Part shown: piece after piece, positions 31,920 to 41,057 of the stretch
Layout of the letters: each line of letters begins with the position of its first letter
Position numbering within the stretch: position 1 is the first letter of the stretch
Assembly (NCBI GenBank): GCA_964598485.1
Contig: CAZRCD010000001.1
Location: forward strand, 310,001-374,000
From: SOJA01 sp964598485
GTDB lineage: Archaea > Thermoproteota > Bathyarchaeia > Bathyarchaeales > Bathycorpusculaceae
Direction: 5' to 3'
DNA length: 64,000 nucleotides
The notes under the pieces: generated by a model
Seen by the model: only the letters and a program-made list of their open reading frames with translations
What the model was told of the DNA's origin: nothing
The model's database searches: none
Program-made: the position numbers and the translations under genes

Positions 31920-32459
31920 ATGGAGAAAATTTTGCTGATGGGGAATCCAAATACGGGAAAAAGCGTTGTTTTCAATCGTCTAACGGGAGCGAGGGTCACA
32001 GTGTCAAATTATCCTGGAACGACCGTTGATTTCACAAAAGGGTGGATGAAGCTGAAAGGAAAAACAGTAGAGCTCATAGATGTGCCAGGGGCATTTTCCT
32101 TAGAACCGAAGGACAAAGCAGAGGAAGTAGCGGTAAAAATGCTCGAAGAAGAGAAAGATGCAGTGGTTATATGCCTTATCGACTCTTCGAAAGTAGAGCG
32201 TGGTCTCTATCTGACGTTACAAATCATTGAAAGAGGATATCCGGTTGTAGTAGCACTAAATATGGCGGATGTTGCAGATAGCAAAAACATAATGATAGAC
32301 GCAGAGAAATTGGAGGAAATTCTCGGCGTTCCAGTAGTATGTACGGTAGCGGTGAGCGGAGAAGGAGTCAAGGAGTTGGCGTCAAGGATAAAGGAGGCAA
32401 CACCTGTCGAGATAGAAAAAATCAGCAAAAATGCAAGTGGCTCAGGTGAAGGAAAATGA
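31920..32459 (+). CDS. feoB: FeoB G-protein domain, stand-alone
   Basis: About 179 residues from ATG 31920. G1 GNPNTGKS, G2 region NYPGTTV, G3 DVPG, G4 NMAD and a G5-like stretch give a complete FeoB-type GTPase. In most organisms this is fused to the permease; here the TGA overlaps the ATG of the permease gene by 4 bp, so the transporter is split into two chains. The alpha-helical GDI domain is missing or very short. Confidence 0.88.
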   Translation: MEKILLMGNPNTGKSVVFNRLTGARVTVSNYPGTTVDFTKGWMKLKGKTVELIDVPGAFSLEPKDKAEEVAVKMLEEEKDAVVICLIDSSKVERGLYLTLQIIERGYPVVVALNMADVADSKNIMIDAEKLEEILGVPVVCTVAVSGEGVKELASRIKEATPVEIEKISKNASGSGEGK

Positions 32460-33676
32460 GTACTCTTTCTGCTGATGAAAGATGGGATTTGATAGAGAAA
32501 ATATCAGCAAAAACCGTGAAGTTTGGCGCGTACAAGCCAACGTTGAAGGATGCGATTGCCGAGGTTACTGTTAAGCCGTTGACAGGTATACCTTTGGCAA
32601 TTGCGGTTTTGTTCGGGTTTTGGATGTTTTTCTGCGATTTCGCAGGAACACTGTTTACAGATGGTTTTCTTGTTGAGCTGTTTGATGAACATTTTCTTCC
32701 ATGGATACAGGAAGCTTTTCCCGGTAAAGATACTTGGCTCTACTATATTTTTGTGGGGGAGCCAGGAGCAGACAACTGCTTCGAAGCTTTCGGGATGCTT
32801 ACATCTGGGCTTTTCATCGCAATTGCGATCGTTCTGCCTGCAATAGTAGCGTTCTATCTGATACTTGGATTGCTGGAAGATGTGGGTTACATGCCGAGAC
32901 TGGCAGTTCTTATCGATACAGTGTTGCACAAAATAGGTTTGCATGGCTACGCAATCGTGCCAACTCTGCTTTCTCTTGGATGCAATGTTCCAGGAGTATC
33001 GGCTACGAGGGTGCTGGAAACAAGAAAGCAGAGGTTCATAATGCTGGCTTTATTAGGGGTTTTCGTTCCATGTGGCGCACAAATAGGAGTTATGAGTGAG
33101 TTAATTCCAGAATTGATAGGTTGGGTTTTTCTAATTTTAGGGGTAGGGTACATCCTCTTCGGATATGTCCTTTTCAAGCTTATTCCCGGTGAGACGCCAG
33201 AGATTCTGATAGATGTGCCGCCGTATCAAAGACCAAGGTTGAGCAATATAGCATGGAAGCTTTGGCTAAGGGTGTCTCGTTTCCTTTTTGTCGCGCTGCC
33301 CTTTGTTTTCTTAGGTTGTGTAATTGTTGCTATTATGTATCTAACCGGAGCCATGGATGCGCTATCAACTGCATTAACTCCTTTGCTAACGGGATGGTTT
33401 GGAGTGCCAAGTGAAACAGTGGCGCCGTTGATAGCAGCGTTCTTGAGGAAAGACTTAGCGGTTGCGTTGCTCAGCGAGATCGAGATGACTCCTTATCAGA
33501 TGCTCACTTCTGTGGTTCTGGTTACAATATACTTCCCTTGTCTAGCGACTTTTGCGGTCCTGTTAAAGGAAGAGAACTGGAAAGAATTTCTTGGGACCAT
33601 AGCTTTTCTTGCAGCGATGATATTTCTTTACGGAGGCTTATTGCATTTGATAGGAATATTATTAGGGGTGGCATAG
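32456..33676 (+). CDS. feoB: FeoB permease domain, stand-alone
   Basis: A 406-residue membrane protein with two Gate-like halves: SLGCNVPGVSATRVLETRKQR and VFVPCGAQIGV carry the conserved Cys motifs, LKEENWKEF the C-terminal signature. About 8-9 membrane segments. It forms the Fe(II) channel that the preceding G protein would gate. A cytosolic N-terminal helix precedes the first membrane segment. Confidence 0.88.
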   Translation: MSTLSADERWDLIEKISAKTVKFGAYKPTLKDAIAEVTVKPLTGIPLAIAVLFGFWMFFCDFAGTLFTDGFLVELFDEHFLPWIQEAFPGKDTWLYYIFVGEPGADNCFEAFGMLTSGLFIAIAIVLPAIVAFYLILGLLEDVGYMPRLAVLIDTVLHKIGLHGYAIVPTLLSLGCNVPGVSATRVLETRKQRFIMLALLGVFVPCGAQIGVMSELIPELIGWVFLILGVGYILFGYVLFKLIPGETPEILIDVPPYQRPRLSNIAWKLWLRVSRFLFVALPFVFLGCVIVAIMYLTGAMDALSTALTPLLTGWFGVPSETVAPLIAAFLRKDLAVALLSEIEMTPYQMLTSVVLVTIYFPCLATFAVLLKEENWKEFLGTIAFLAAMIFLYGGLLHLIGILLGVA

Positions 33677-33679
33677 AGG

Positions 33680-34123
33680 ATGAATAAAGGAGAAGAAACA
33701 TTCGGAAGCGTGTACTTTGCAATCTACGGCGCTGTTGTATTTGTCTTCGGCGTTGTAGAGTTTATTGCAACCGTAACAGGTGGAATAACATGGGGAATCT
33801 TAGATACGTCAGGCGCGTTTGATCCTATGTTTCTGCCGTGGAGAGCGATCATTCTTGTCTTTGCTGGCCTGCTTTACCTAAGCAGTGTAAAGAAATTTGC
33901 AGAAATAGGTCAATTGGCAAAAGCGGTGACGGCGAGCATAATGATATGGATCGTTGCTGGGTCAGCGATCTGGGCGAGAATAGCGGCTTCCATCCCGGCG
34001 GAAGAAGGGTGGTTTAACACGTTAGAAGATTTTTTGGCAAGCTATGCGCCGCCATACTGTCCCGCGTTGCTCCTGCTTATCCCATCGCTGGTGACAATCT
34101 ACTATATCAAAAAGGAGAGTTAA
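33680..34123 (+). CDS. Four-segment membrane protein in feo operon
   Basis: A 147-residue protein with four hydrophobic segments (about 10-35, 55-72, 85-105, 122-142). It begins three bases after feoB stops. Aromatic WGILDTSGAFDPMFLPWRA and acidic residues between segments 1 and 2 could be metal-related, but no family is recognised. Probably an accessory of the split transporter. Confidence 0.65.
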   Translation: MNKGEETFGSVYFAIYGAVVFVFGVVEFIATVTGGITWGILDTSGAFDPMFLPWRAIILVFAGLLYLSSVKKFAEIGQLAKAVTASIMIWIVAGSAIWARIAASIPAEEGWFNTLEDFLASYAPPYCPALLLLIPSLVTIYYIKKES

Positions 34124-34133
34124 CATATCCTAG

Positions 34134-34481
34134 TTGTCTGGGGTACGTACAGGTAGACAGTGTGAAAAAACTGCAACACGACAAGCGTACGTGGTGACTT
34201 TCTTGGTTCTCAGGGAAGTATTAAAGTGGATTTGCAAGAAACGATACATAAATGCCGCCGAAATCAGCCGAGAGCTACGCATTCCAATGGGTTTAGTCGA
34301 GCACGCCATCCAAAAATTGAAAGAAATGGAATATCTGAAAGTTATCACGCCTCTGAACGAAGAAAACCCTTGCAGTTTCTGTCCACTTAAGTCAAGTTGC
34401 CACATAAAAACAGTTGGCGTCGTCAAATCCTATATGTTAACACAAAACGGAAGAAAACTGCTCGGAAAAGGGGTAAGATAA
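34134..34481 (+). CDS. FeoC-like winged-helix protein with Cys cluster
   Basis: The start could be TTG 34134 or downstream; the fold begins near residue 25 (REVLKWICKKRYINAAEISR, LRIPMGLVEHAIQKLKEM). NPCSFCPLKSSC supplies C-x2-C-x5-C, a likely Fe-S or metal site. FeoC proteins are small winged-helix, Cys-containing partners of FeoB. It closes the feo operon, consistent with that role. Confidence 0.68.
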   Translation: MSGVRTGRQCEKTATRQAYVVTFLVLREVLKWICKKRYINAAEISRELRIPMGLVEHAIQKLKEMEYLKVITPLNEENPCSFCPLKSSCHIKTVGVVKSYMLTQNGRKLLGKGVR

Positions 34482-34522
34482 TCGGATAGAAGATGCCGGA
34501 AAATTGTGCGTACGCATAGGAA

Positions 34523-35038
34523 GTGTTGAAAGGGCGTGAAGTGAAAATGGGTCCCACTTGCTCTGATAATAACATCTTTATTTATCGATACAGCCAGTTA
34601 CCTTTAAGGTTGGTAGAAGTGAAGAAGTTTGAATTCATAGAAAACTTGAAGTCAGACGTAATGTTTAAGGCCTATGGAAAATCTTTAGAAGAAATGTTTA
34701 CCAATGCGGCGTTGGCTTTATTTAGCGTGATATGCCAAACTGACAAAATAGAGCACAAAAAAGTGAAGCTAGTGGAAGTTAAAGGTAACGATCTAGAGGA
34801 TCTGATGTTAAATTGGCTACAGAAGTTAATTGGAATAGTTGACACCGATGATTTGTTCTTTTCGAAATTCGAAATATTAACAATGGAAGAGGATGGTACG
34901 TATTTAAAAGCAAGATGTCACGGTGAACCAGTAACTCCCGAAAAAGGAGAGACCGTCGTAAAAGGCGTTACATATTATAAATATGAATTTAAGAAAGCAA
35001 AAGAAGGTTACAGCATTAGAGTTAGTTTAGATATTTAG
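34523..35038 (+). CDS. Archease
   Basis: The archease fold runs from KKFEFIENLKSDVMFKAYGK (residues 33-52) to a C-terminal IRVSLDI strand; SLEEMFTNAALALFSVI and LEDLMLNWLQKL are hallmarks. Archease activates RtcB by promoting guanylylation and metal loading. The usual HTAD of archease is ENLKSD here, keeping the Asp. The GTG near 34616 may be the real start. RtcB follows 15 bp downstream behind GGAGGAG. Confidence 0.85.
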   Translation: MLKGREVKMGPTCSDNNIFIYRYSQLPLRLVEVKKFEFIENLKSDVMFKAYGKSLEEMFTNAALALFSVICQTDKIEHKKVKLVEVKGNDLEDLMLNWLQKLIGIVDTDDLFFSKFEILTMEEDGTYLKARCHGEPVTPEKGETVVKGVTYYKYEFKKAKEGYSIRVSLDI

Positions 35039-35053
35039 GAGGAGCTGTTAAAA

Positions 35054-36460
35054 ATGAAAGAAAAACTAAAGCAAGTCTCGGAGTATGTATGGGAACTAGA
35101 CAAAAATGTAAGGCCAAAGATGAGAGTGAAAGCAAAAATCATAGCATCAAAAAAAGTGATTGAGGCAATAGATGATGCGGCGGTAGAGCAATTAACAAAC
35201 GTTGCCTGTTTGCCAGGTGTTATCGAACCCGTCATCGGCTTACCAGACATGCATTGGGGATATGGTCTGCCGATGGGAGCAGTGAGTGCATTCAGTGCTG
35301 ACGATGGGATAATTTCCGCCGGGCTTTGTGGGTTCGACATAAACTGTGGAATAAACTCCATAAGAACAAATCTAACCTACGACGAAGTGAAAGAAAAAAT
35401 AACGGAACTGGTTCCGGCTTTATTTAGTGTTGTTCCTTGCGGCGTTGGGTCCAGAGGAAAATTGAGATTATCTACAAATCAACTGGATGAAGTCTTGACT
35501 AGAGGACTGAATTGGGCGGTTGAGAATGGTTACGGGACGAAGGATGATATGGAGCACACAGAGGAAAACGGTTGCATAGAAGGAGCTGATCCCTCAAAGG
35601 TTTCAAGTCTGGCTAAGCGTAGGGGTGCACCTCAACTCGGAACCTTGGGGGCAGGAAATCATTTCTTGGAGATTCAAAGGGTGACTGACATTTTTGATGA
35701 AGAAACGGCAAGGAAGTGGGGTGTTGTGGATAAAGATCAGGTCGTGATCATGATTCATTGTGGTTCTCGTGGTTTCGGGCATCAGGTAGCTACAGATTAC
35801 CTGAAGATTCAGGAACGGGCTGTCAGAAAATATGGTATCTGGCTTCCTGACAGACAATTAGCTTGTGCCCCGGTCAAATCGAAAGAAGGGCAAGATTATT
35901 TTGCAGCGATGAAATGTGCTGTGAATTATTCCTTCACAAACAGACTGGTCATGACACAGTGGGTTCGCGAGACTTTTGAAAAGGTTTTTGGGAGAAGTTG
36001 GGAAGACATGGACATGCGGACGATATACGCACTCTGTCACAATGTTGTTAAACTAGAAGAACACACTATTAACGGAGAAAGAAGGAAAGTGTATGTTCAC
36101 CGGAAGGGTTCGACTAGGGCGTTTCCAGGACTACCGGTTTTGATCGCAGGGACGATGGGCACTGCTTCTTACATCTTAAAGGGTACAGAAAAAGCTATGC
36201 GGGACACTTTTGGTTCTTCCGTGCATGGTGCAGGTAGAGCGATGAGCAGACACGCAGCAATCAAAAAATATTGGGGAGAAAAAGTGAAACAAGAATTAAC
36301 ACAGAAGGGAATAACCGCAAAATCAACCCATCCAAAAATCTTGGCAGAAGAGGCGCCACAAGCATACAAAGATGTGGAAATGGTAATAGAATCCATTCAC
36401 GGAGCAGGAATCTCATTAAAAGTGGCGAGACTAACACCTATGGGTGTTTGCAAAGGTTGA
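35054..36460 (+). CDS. rtcB: RNA-splicing ligase RtcB
   Basis: A 468-residue RtcB: DMHWGYGLPMGA, GFDINCGINSI (metal Cys and Asp), PCGVGSRGK, LGTLGAGNHF, IHCGSRGFGHQ, and SVHGAGRAMSR with the His that is guanylylated. It joins tRNA halves after intron removal and repairs RNA with 2',3'-cyclic phosphate ends using GTP and Mn(II). Co-transcribed with archease. Its location among metal-transport genes fits its Mn dependence. The sequence GLCGFDINCG has an extra Cys where GGVGYDINCG is usual. Confidence 0.92.
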   Translation: MKEKLKQVSEYVWELDKNVRPKMRVKAKIIASKKVIEAIDDAAVEQLTNVACLPGVIEPVIGLPDMHWGYGLPMGAVSAFSADDGIISAGLCGFDINCGINSIRTNLTYDEVKEKITELVPALFSVVPCGVGSRGKLRLSTNQLDEVLTRGLNWAVENGYGTKDDMEHTEENGCIEGADPSKVSSLAKRRGAPQLGTLGAGNHFLEIQRVTDIFDEETARKWGVVDKDQVVIMIHCGSRGFGHQVATDYLKIQERAVRKYGIWLPDRQLACAPVKSKEGQDYFAAMKCAVNYSFTNRLVMTQWVRETFEKVFGRSWEDMDMRTIYALCHNVVKLEEHTINGERRKVYVHRKGSTRAFPGLPVLIAGTMGTASYILKGTEKAMRDTFGSSVHGAGRAMSRHAAIKKYWGEKVKQELTQKGITAKSTHPKILAEEAPQAYKDVEMVIESIHGAGISLKVARLTPMGVCKG

Positions 36461-36635
36461 CGCTGCTACTCAATTTTGATGTCTGTTATTTATGTTTCGC
36501 GATACTATAAAACCTGCCCCGATATATATCAGATGGTTTTATTTTGAACTGACTGTGATAAGGGATGCTGGGTCACTTTGATTACTCCTTTGGTATTGCG
36601 GTTCTCTACGATCCCTTCTTTCCAAAAGTTTTATT

Positions 36636-36649
36636 TTAGAGTTACCTAA
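36636..36649. promoter_or_regulatory. DtxR-type operator at regulator 2
   Basis: TTAGAGTTACCTAA, nearly identical to the box at regulator 1, 22 bp before the ATG of the second DtxR-like gene. The rest of the 36461-36671 gap shows no gene. Confidence 0.6.
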
Positions 36650-36671
36650 ATTTATTCGGGGAGTAAAAATT

Positions 36672-37133
36672 ATGCGGGATATAGTTTCAGGAAGAGTCGA
36701 GGATTACTTAAGAACGGTGTATGAAATCATAGAGGAAAAAGGCTATGCTCGTATAAAAGACATTGCAAGGGAACTGAATGTTAAACCATCTACTGCTGTC
36801 GAAATGATGAAAAAACTCCACGGTAGGGCGTTTGTAGTTTATGAGAAATACGGCGGCATCACTCTTACGCAACATGGAAAGGAAATTGCAGAGGTTGTTA
36901 AAAAGAGGCGAGATACGTTCAGAAAGTTTCTTGAGATAATTCTGGTTCCGAAGGATATCGCGGCTAGGGACTCCCATGTGCTTGAGCATCAACTGGACCC
37001 AAAGACAACGCTGCAGTTCACAAGGTTCGTTAAGTTTATAACCAGCGCCACCGAAACTGAACAGCCAAAGTTTGTGAAAAGATGGCTGGAACACTTTACA
37101 AAATATTGTGAAGCGAAAAACGCCAGCACATAA
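36672..37133 (+). CDS. DtxR/MntR-family metal-dependent repressor 2
   Basis: A 153-residue paralogue of the regulator at 30610, with the same KGYARIKDIARELNVKPSTA helix-turn-helix, YEKYGGITLT wing and DSHVLEHQL metal site. It has its own operator box. Two near-identical sensors each beside a Feo locus may divide Fe and Mn control or simply be duplicates. Confidence 0.87.
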   Translation: MRDIVSGRVEDYLRTVYEIIEEKGYARIKDIARELNVKPSTAVEMMKKLHGRAFVVYEKYGGITLTQHGKEIAEVVKKRRDTFRKFLEIILVPKDIAARDSHVLEHQLDPKTTLQFTRFVKFITSATETEQPKFVKRWLEHFTKYCEAKNAST

Positions 37134-37143
37134 ATGCATAATC

Positions 37144-37259
37144 GTTAGGGTAGGAATTACTTTCCTAAATTCCTTCGATTTCTCGTGACATATCTAACTT
37201 CTTTAGGGCAACCTCAAAATAAGCCTAATTACTTAAAAAATGATTAGGCAACTCTAAAA
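37144..37259. promoter_or_regulatory. Shared DtxR-type leader, copy 2
   Basis: GTTAGG (37144), TTTCCTAA (37161), TCTAAC (37193), TTTAGGGCAAC (37204), CCTAAT (37226) and TTAGGCAACTCTAA (37246-37259). Same element order as copies 1 and 3. Confidence 0.62.
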
Positions 37260-37320
37260 ATGTAGACATCACCGAAAATGTGTAAGAGTTAAGCGCTCCG
37301 AATCAGGAGGAAAAAAGTAG

Positions 37321-37536
37321 TTGCCGAAGGTTACCGAAATGATACGTCTTGAAAACGTCTCAAAGGACTATTCGATGGATAAGATTATCGTCCACGCTCT
37401 CCGTGACATATCCCTTTCCGTGAATAAGGAGGAGTTTGTGGTCGTTTTGGGACCGAGTGGCTCTGGAAAGACAAACATGCTCACCCTTATTGGCGCTCTT
37501 GACACACTCACCAGTGGCAGTATAAAAGAGGTATAA
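37321..37536 (+). pseudogene. Truncated ABC-transporter ATPase (LolD/MacB-like)
   Basis: Reads IRLENVSKDYSM, ALRDISLSVNKEEFVVVLGP and the Walker A SGSGKT, then LIGALDTLTSGSIKEV and stop. The Q-loop, signature and Walker B are missing, so only the first 70 of about 230 residues remain. The following trmO starts 3 bp later; a deletion probably fused it to this promoter. Confidence 0.75.
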
Positions 37537-37539
37537 AAA

Positions 37540-37977
37540 ATGAAGTTTGAACTAAAACCTATAGGGATTATACACACGCCTTACAAAGATAAGAAAGAAA
37601 TTCCTTGCCAAGGATACAAATCGGATAAAGTTGGTGAAGTAGAGATATTTAGTGAATTTGAAGAAGCATTGAAGGATATTGATGGCTTTTCTCACATTTA
37701 TTTGATTTATTATTTTCATGAAACCACTGGTTACGAGCCTCTTACAAAAACTTTTCTAGATACTCAAAAGCACGGAGTTTTTGCAACCAGACACTATAAC
37801 AGGCCAAATCCGATTGGCATTTCCATTGTTAAACTTATCAAAAGAGAAGGAAACATTTTGAGAGTAGGACAAGTTGACATGCTGGATGGAACTCTTCTCC
37901 TAGACATCAAACCTTACGTTCCCCAATTTGATCAAAGAACAAACGTAAAAATTGGCTGGCTAACAGACAAAATATAG
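37540..37977 (+). CDS. trmO: TrmO/TsaA-like tRNA methyltransferase
   Basis: A 145-residue protein of the TsaA beta-barrel SPOUT-like family: KPIGIIHTPYKDKKEIPCQG, DGFSHIYLIYYFH, GVFATRHYNRPNPIGISIVKL and DGTLLLDIKPYVPQFD. Family members N6-methylate t6A37 in tRNA. It is under the same leader as the downstream methyltransferase-FeoA and FeoB genes, so its role here could involve metal homeostasis instead; that is inference. Confidence 0.82.
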   Translation: MKFELKPIGIIHTPYKDKKEIPCQGYKSDKVGEVEIFSEFEEALKDIDGFSHIYLIYYFHETTGYEPLTKTFLDTQKHGVFATRHYNRPNPIGISIVKLIKREGNILRVGQVDMLDGTLLLDIKPYVPQFDQRTNVKIGWLTDKI

Positions 37978-37983
37978 GAATTA

Positions 37984-38787
37984 GTGAGTAAAATGAGAAG
38001 CCTCAACATCAAACCTAGACTAGAGTATTTCTTTTTAGGATTAAGAGATAAAATTGGTACACCCTTCAAACCAGAAGAGGAAGTACGCAAACTTAACCTC
38101 AAAGAAGGACAAAAAATACTGGATTATGGATGTGGTATTGGCTCTTACACTTTTCCAGCTGCCAACTTGATAGGTGAAAAAGGAAAAGTTTACGCTTTAG
38201 ACAAGCAGCCGTTAGCCATAAAAAAGATCGAAGAAAAGGCTCAAAGGGAAGGATTCCACAATATAAATACAATATTGTCCGATGGAGATACCGGACTACC
38301 TGATGAGAGTGTAGATGTGATCTTGTTATATGGAGTGCTGCCTGAAATTAAGAATAAGGAAACCTTACTAAGAGAACTGTACAGAGTTTTGAAACCAAAC
38401 GGATACCTCTCCACACGTTTTTGCTTTCGCATGAAAAAGGACAGAATCCTAGAAACCATGGATGAAGCAAACTTGTTCTCTTTAAGGAAGCAAAAAGGGC
38501 ACATACTTAACTTTTCAAGAAAATCGCAACTTCCAAAACTTGCTGAGAAAGAGGTTCCGCTAAGTTCCCTGCCACTCGGACGCGAAGGGATAATCACAAG
38601 AATTCTCAACTCTAACGCCCACCGCAGGATATTAACGCTCGGTCTTCTACCAGGAACCCTTGTAAAAGCGATTAGTCGAGCGCCTCTTGGAGATCCCATC
38701 GTTTTTCAGGTTAGAGGACATAGACTCGCTTTACGTGGAGCGGTAGCTAAGACAATATTTGTTAACATGTCAAGTAAAGAGGTTTAG
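37984..38787 (+). CDS. Methyltransferase-FeoA fusion
   Basis: A 267-residue two-domain protein. Residues 30-150 are a class I methyltransferase (LDYGCGIGSYTFPAA motif I, ALDKQ, LLYGVLPEI, LYRVLKPNGYLS). Residues 191-262 are a FeoA SH3-like domain: LPLGREGIITRI, ILTLGLLPGTLVKAI, RAPLGDPIVFQVRGHRLAL. It starts 7 bp after trmO and ends 5 bp before feoB, so it should be the FeoA partner of that transporter. I know of no described function for this pairing. Confidence 0.82.
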   Translation: MSKMRSLNIKPRLEYFFLGLRDKIGTPFKPEEEVRKLNLKEGQKILDYGCGIGSYTFPAANLIGEKGKVYALDKQPLAIKKIEEKAQREGFHNINTILSDGDTGLPDESVDVILLYGVLPEIKNKETLLRELYRVLKPNGYLSTRFCFRMKKDRILETMDEANLFSLRKQKGHILNFSRKSQLPKLAEKEVPLSSLPLGREGIITRILNSNAHRRILTLGLLPGTLVKAISRAPLGDPIVFQVRGHRLALRGAVAKTIFVNMSSKEV

Positions 38788-38792
38788 CCTAG

Positions 38793-40834
38793 ATGTTTTT
38801 TAGGCGTCACGTTGCCCGACCTACCCGCTTAAAGGCGGATTTTACTATTGCTCTGGAAGGTAATCCTAATACCGGGAAGAGCACCATTTTCAATGCTCTG
38901 ACAGGGTTAAGACAGCATGTGGGGAACTGGCCGGGTAAGACCGTTGAGTGGAGAAGTGGAATCTGCAAGTCTAAGGATGCAACCATAGAAGTAGTTGATC
39001 TACCTGGGACCTACAGCCTCACTGCTTGCTCAGTTGAAGAAACAATAGCTAGAGATTTTATTCTAGATGAAAAACCAGATGTGGTTGTAGACATAGTAGA
39101 CGCATCAAAGCTTGAACATGATTTACTTCTCGCGCTGCAGACGTTAGAGCTCACCGATGATGTTGTCATAGCTCTTAACTTGATGGATGTCGCTGAGGGA
39201 AAGGGCCTGAAGATCGACATCGATAAGTTATCTGAGACGCTGGGCGTCCCTGTCATCCCTATGGTGGCAAACAGAGGCATCGGTATAGATAAGCTGTTAT
39301 CAGCTGTCATAGCTGTAGCACGAGGAGAGGAGAAGACGAAGGCTGTGAAGGCTGACTATGGAAAGGAGATAGAAGGTTACATCAGTGAGCTGCAGAGGAT
39401 GACGAAGATAGAGGAGTATCCTTCTAGATGGATTGCCATCAAACTTCTTGAGAATGATTCTAATGTCGTCGAAAAGGTCGAGGCGAGCAATGAAGGAGAA
39501 ATCTTGCGGAAAGCCGCCTCTATAAGAACATCGAAGGCACCTCAGAAAATGGAGATTGAAGTGGCGAAGCGAGTATATGGTTTCATTGATCAGATTATTA
39601 AAGACACCGTGAGGAGGACGGCGCCAGTCAAGGTGGGGCTAACCGAGAAAATCGATAGTATAGTCACCCATAGAGTGCTTGAGCTTCCGATAGCGTTAGC
39701 AGTGTTAGCTACGATCTTCTGGGTCGTGTTTACTGTCGGCGAACCATTTGGGGCTGTCCTTGAAGACGTTTTTGGCTGGATTGCGGTTTCGGTTAAGACT
39801 TGGATGACATCTGTTAACGCCCCAGAACCTCTTATCAGCTTGGTGGTAGACGGCGAAATCGTGGGTGTAGGTACAATCATCATATTCATGTTACCGCCCG
39901 TCACCCTAATGTTCCTCATGTTCAGCATTCTAGAAAATAGTGGCTATTTTGCCAGACTTGCCTACGTCGTAGATAGGATCATGGGCTTCTTTGACTTGCA
40001 AGGCAGAACATTTATCACGTCACTGATGGGATGGGGATGTAACATTCCGGGTGTAAGAGCGACCAGAATCTTTGAGGTTGGAAAGGACAAAGACATTGCG
40101 GTGCTAACGAACCCTCTAAACACGTGCAGCGGAAGGCTTGCCGTGATGTTCGCTTTGATAACAATCTTTTGGAGCGGCAGTACAGCCATCTTCGTGGCAA
40201 TCTCTTTAATTTTGATATCGATGGCGGCTGTGGGATTTGGAGGACTAATCCTAAGCCGCTTCATTTTACCCGGAGAGAATCAAGGCTTCATCATGGAATT
40301 ACCCGATTACCGCCGACCCATGATAAGAGACGTTGTAATGCCTACGCTTAAGAGAATCAAGTTGACCATGATAAAGGCAGTCAAGATCGGCGCACCGGCA
40401 GCAGCCCTGCTTTGGTTCATAAGCTACTACCCGGCCCAAACGATTGAGGGATCGTACGCGGCGATGCTTGGCCGCTTCCTTGAGCCAGCAGGCTCGCTAT
40501 TAGGTTTAGACTGGAGAATGATACTCTGTCTAATCTCTGCAATTCCGGCTAAGGAGATAGTTCTAACAACACTTGCGTCTACGTATGGATTGGAGGTGTC
40601 CTTTGGAGCAGGAGCTGCCGAGAGCCTTTCCTTTCGTAGTCTAATTCTAGCGGATTGGACGCCTCTTGCCGCCTACACCTTTTTGGTTTTATACTTACTT
40701 TATGTGGGGTGCTTACCTACTCTAGTGATGCAACGTGAAAAGCTTGGAAGTTGACACTATTCGGCGTGGCATATACGCTTATTTTGGCTATTATAGTCGC
40801 ATTGTTGGTTCGCGGAGCAGGACTGATTGCTTAG
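38793..40834 (+). pseudogene. feoB: FeoB ferrous iron transporter 2, frameshifted near its C-terminus
   Basis: The frame runs 653 residues to TGA at 40754 with G1 GNPNTGKS, G3 DLPG, G4 NLMD and permease motif GWGCNIPGVRATRIF. The second Cys motif is NTCSGRLAV rather than P-C. Just before the stop (EKLGS) a one-base shift opens KLTLFGVAYTLILAIIVALL and RGAGLIA to TAG at 40834, the expected last membrane helix. The protein thus lacks one helix unless read through; it may be functional, recently broken, or a sequencing error. Confidence 0.8.
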
Positions 40835-40873
40835 TTTCTAAGTTTAATATGTGTAAGAGGTTTAGATAAGTTG

Positions 40874-41035
40874 ATGGCGGGATCAATAAATGATTGTCGT
40901 GATACGCCGAACAAAGAGACGGAAGTAACGCTCTCGATCCTGAAAACTGCAATTCAAGCCATCCTTCTAACATTAGTTCCAGCAGTCTTCCTAGCAACGA
41001 TGACTAGATTTTTCATAGCATTAATACCAATATAA
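40874..41035 (+). CDS. 53-residue single-pass membrane protein
   Basis: ATG 40874: a polar N-terminus (NDCRDTPNKETE) followed by one long hydrophobic helix, ILKTAIQAILLTLVPAVFL, and a short basic end. It lies between feoB2 and sufC. Possible small subunit or the remnant of a permease end; no family recognised. Confidence 0.45.
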   Translation: MAGSINDCRDTPNKETEVTLSILKTAIQAILLTLVPAVFLATMTRFFIALIPI

Positions 41036-41057
41036 CATGCTAAGGAGACAAGAACAT

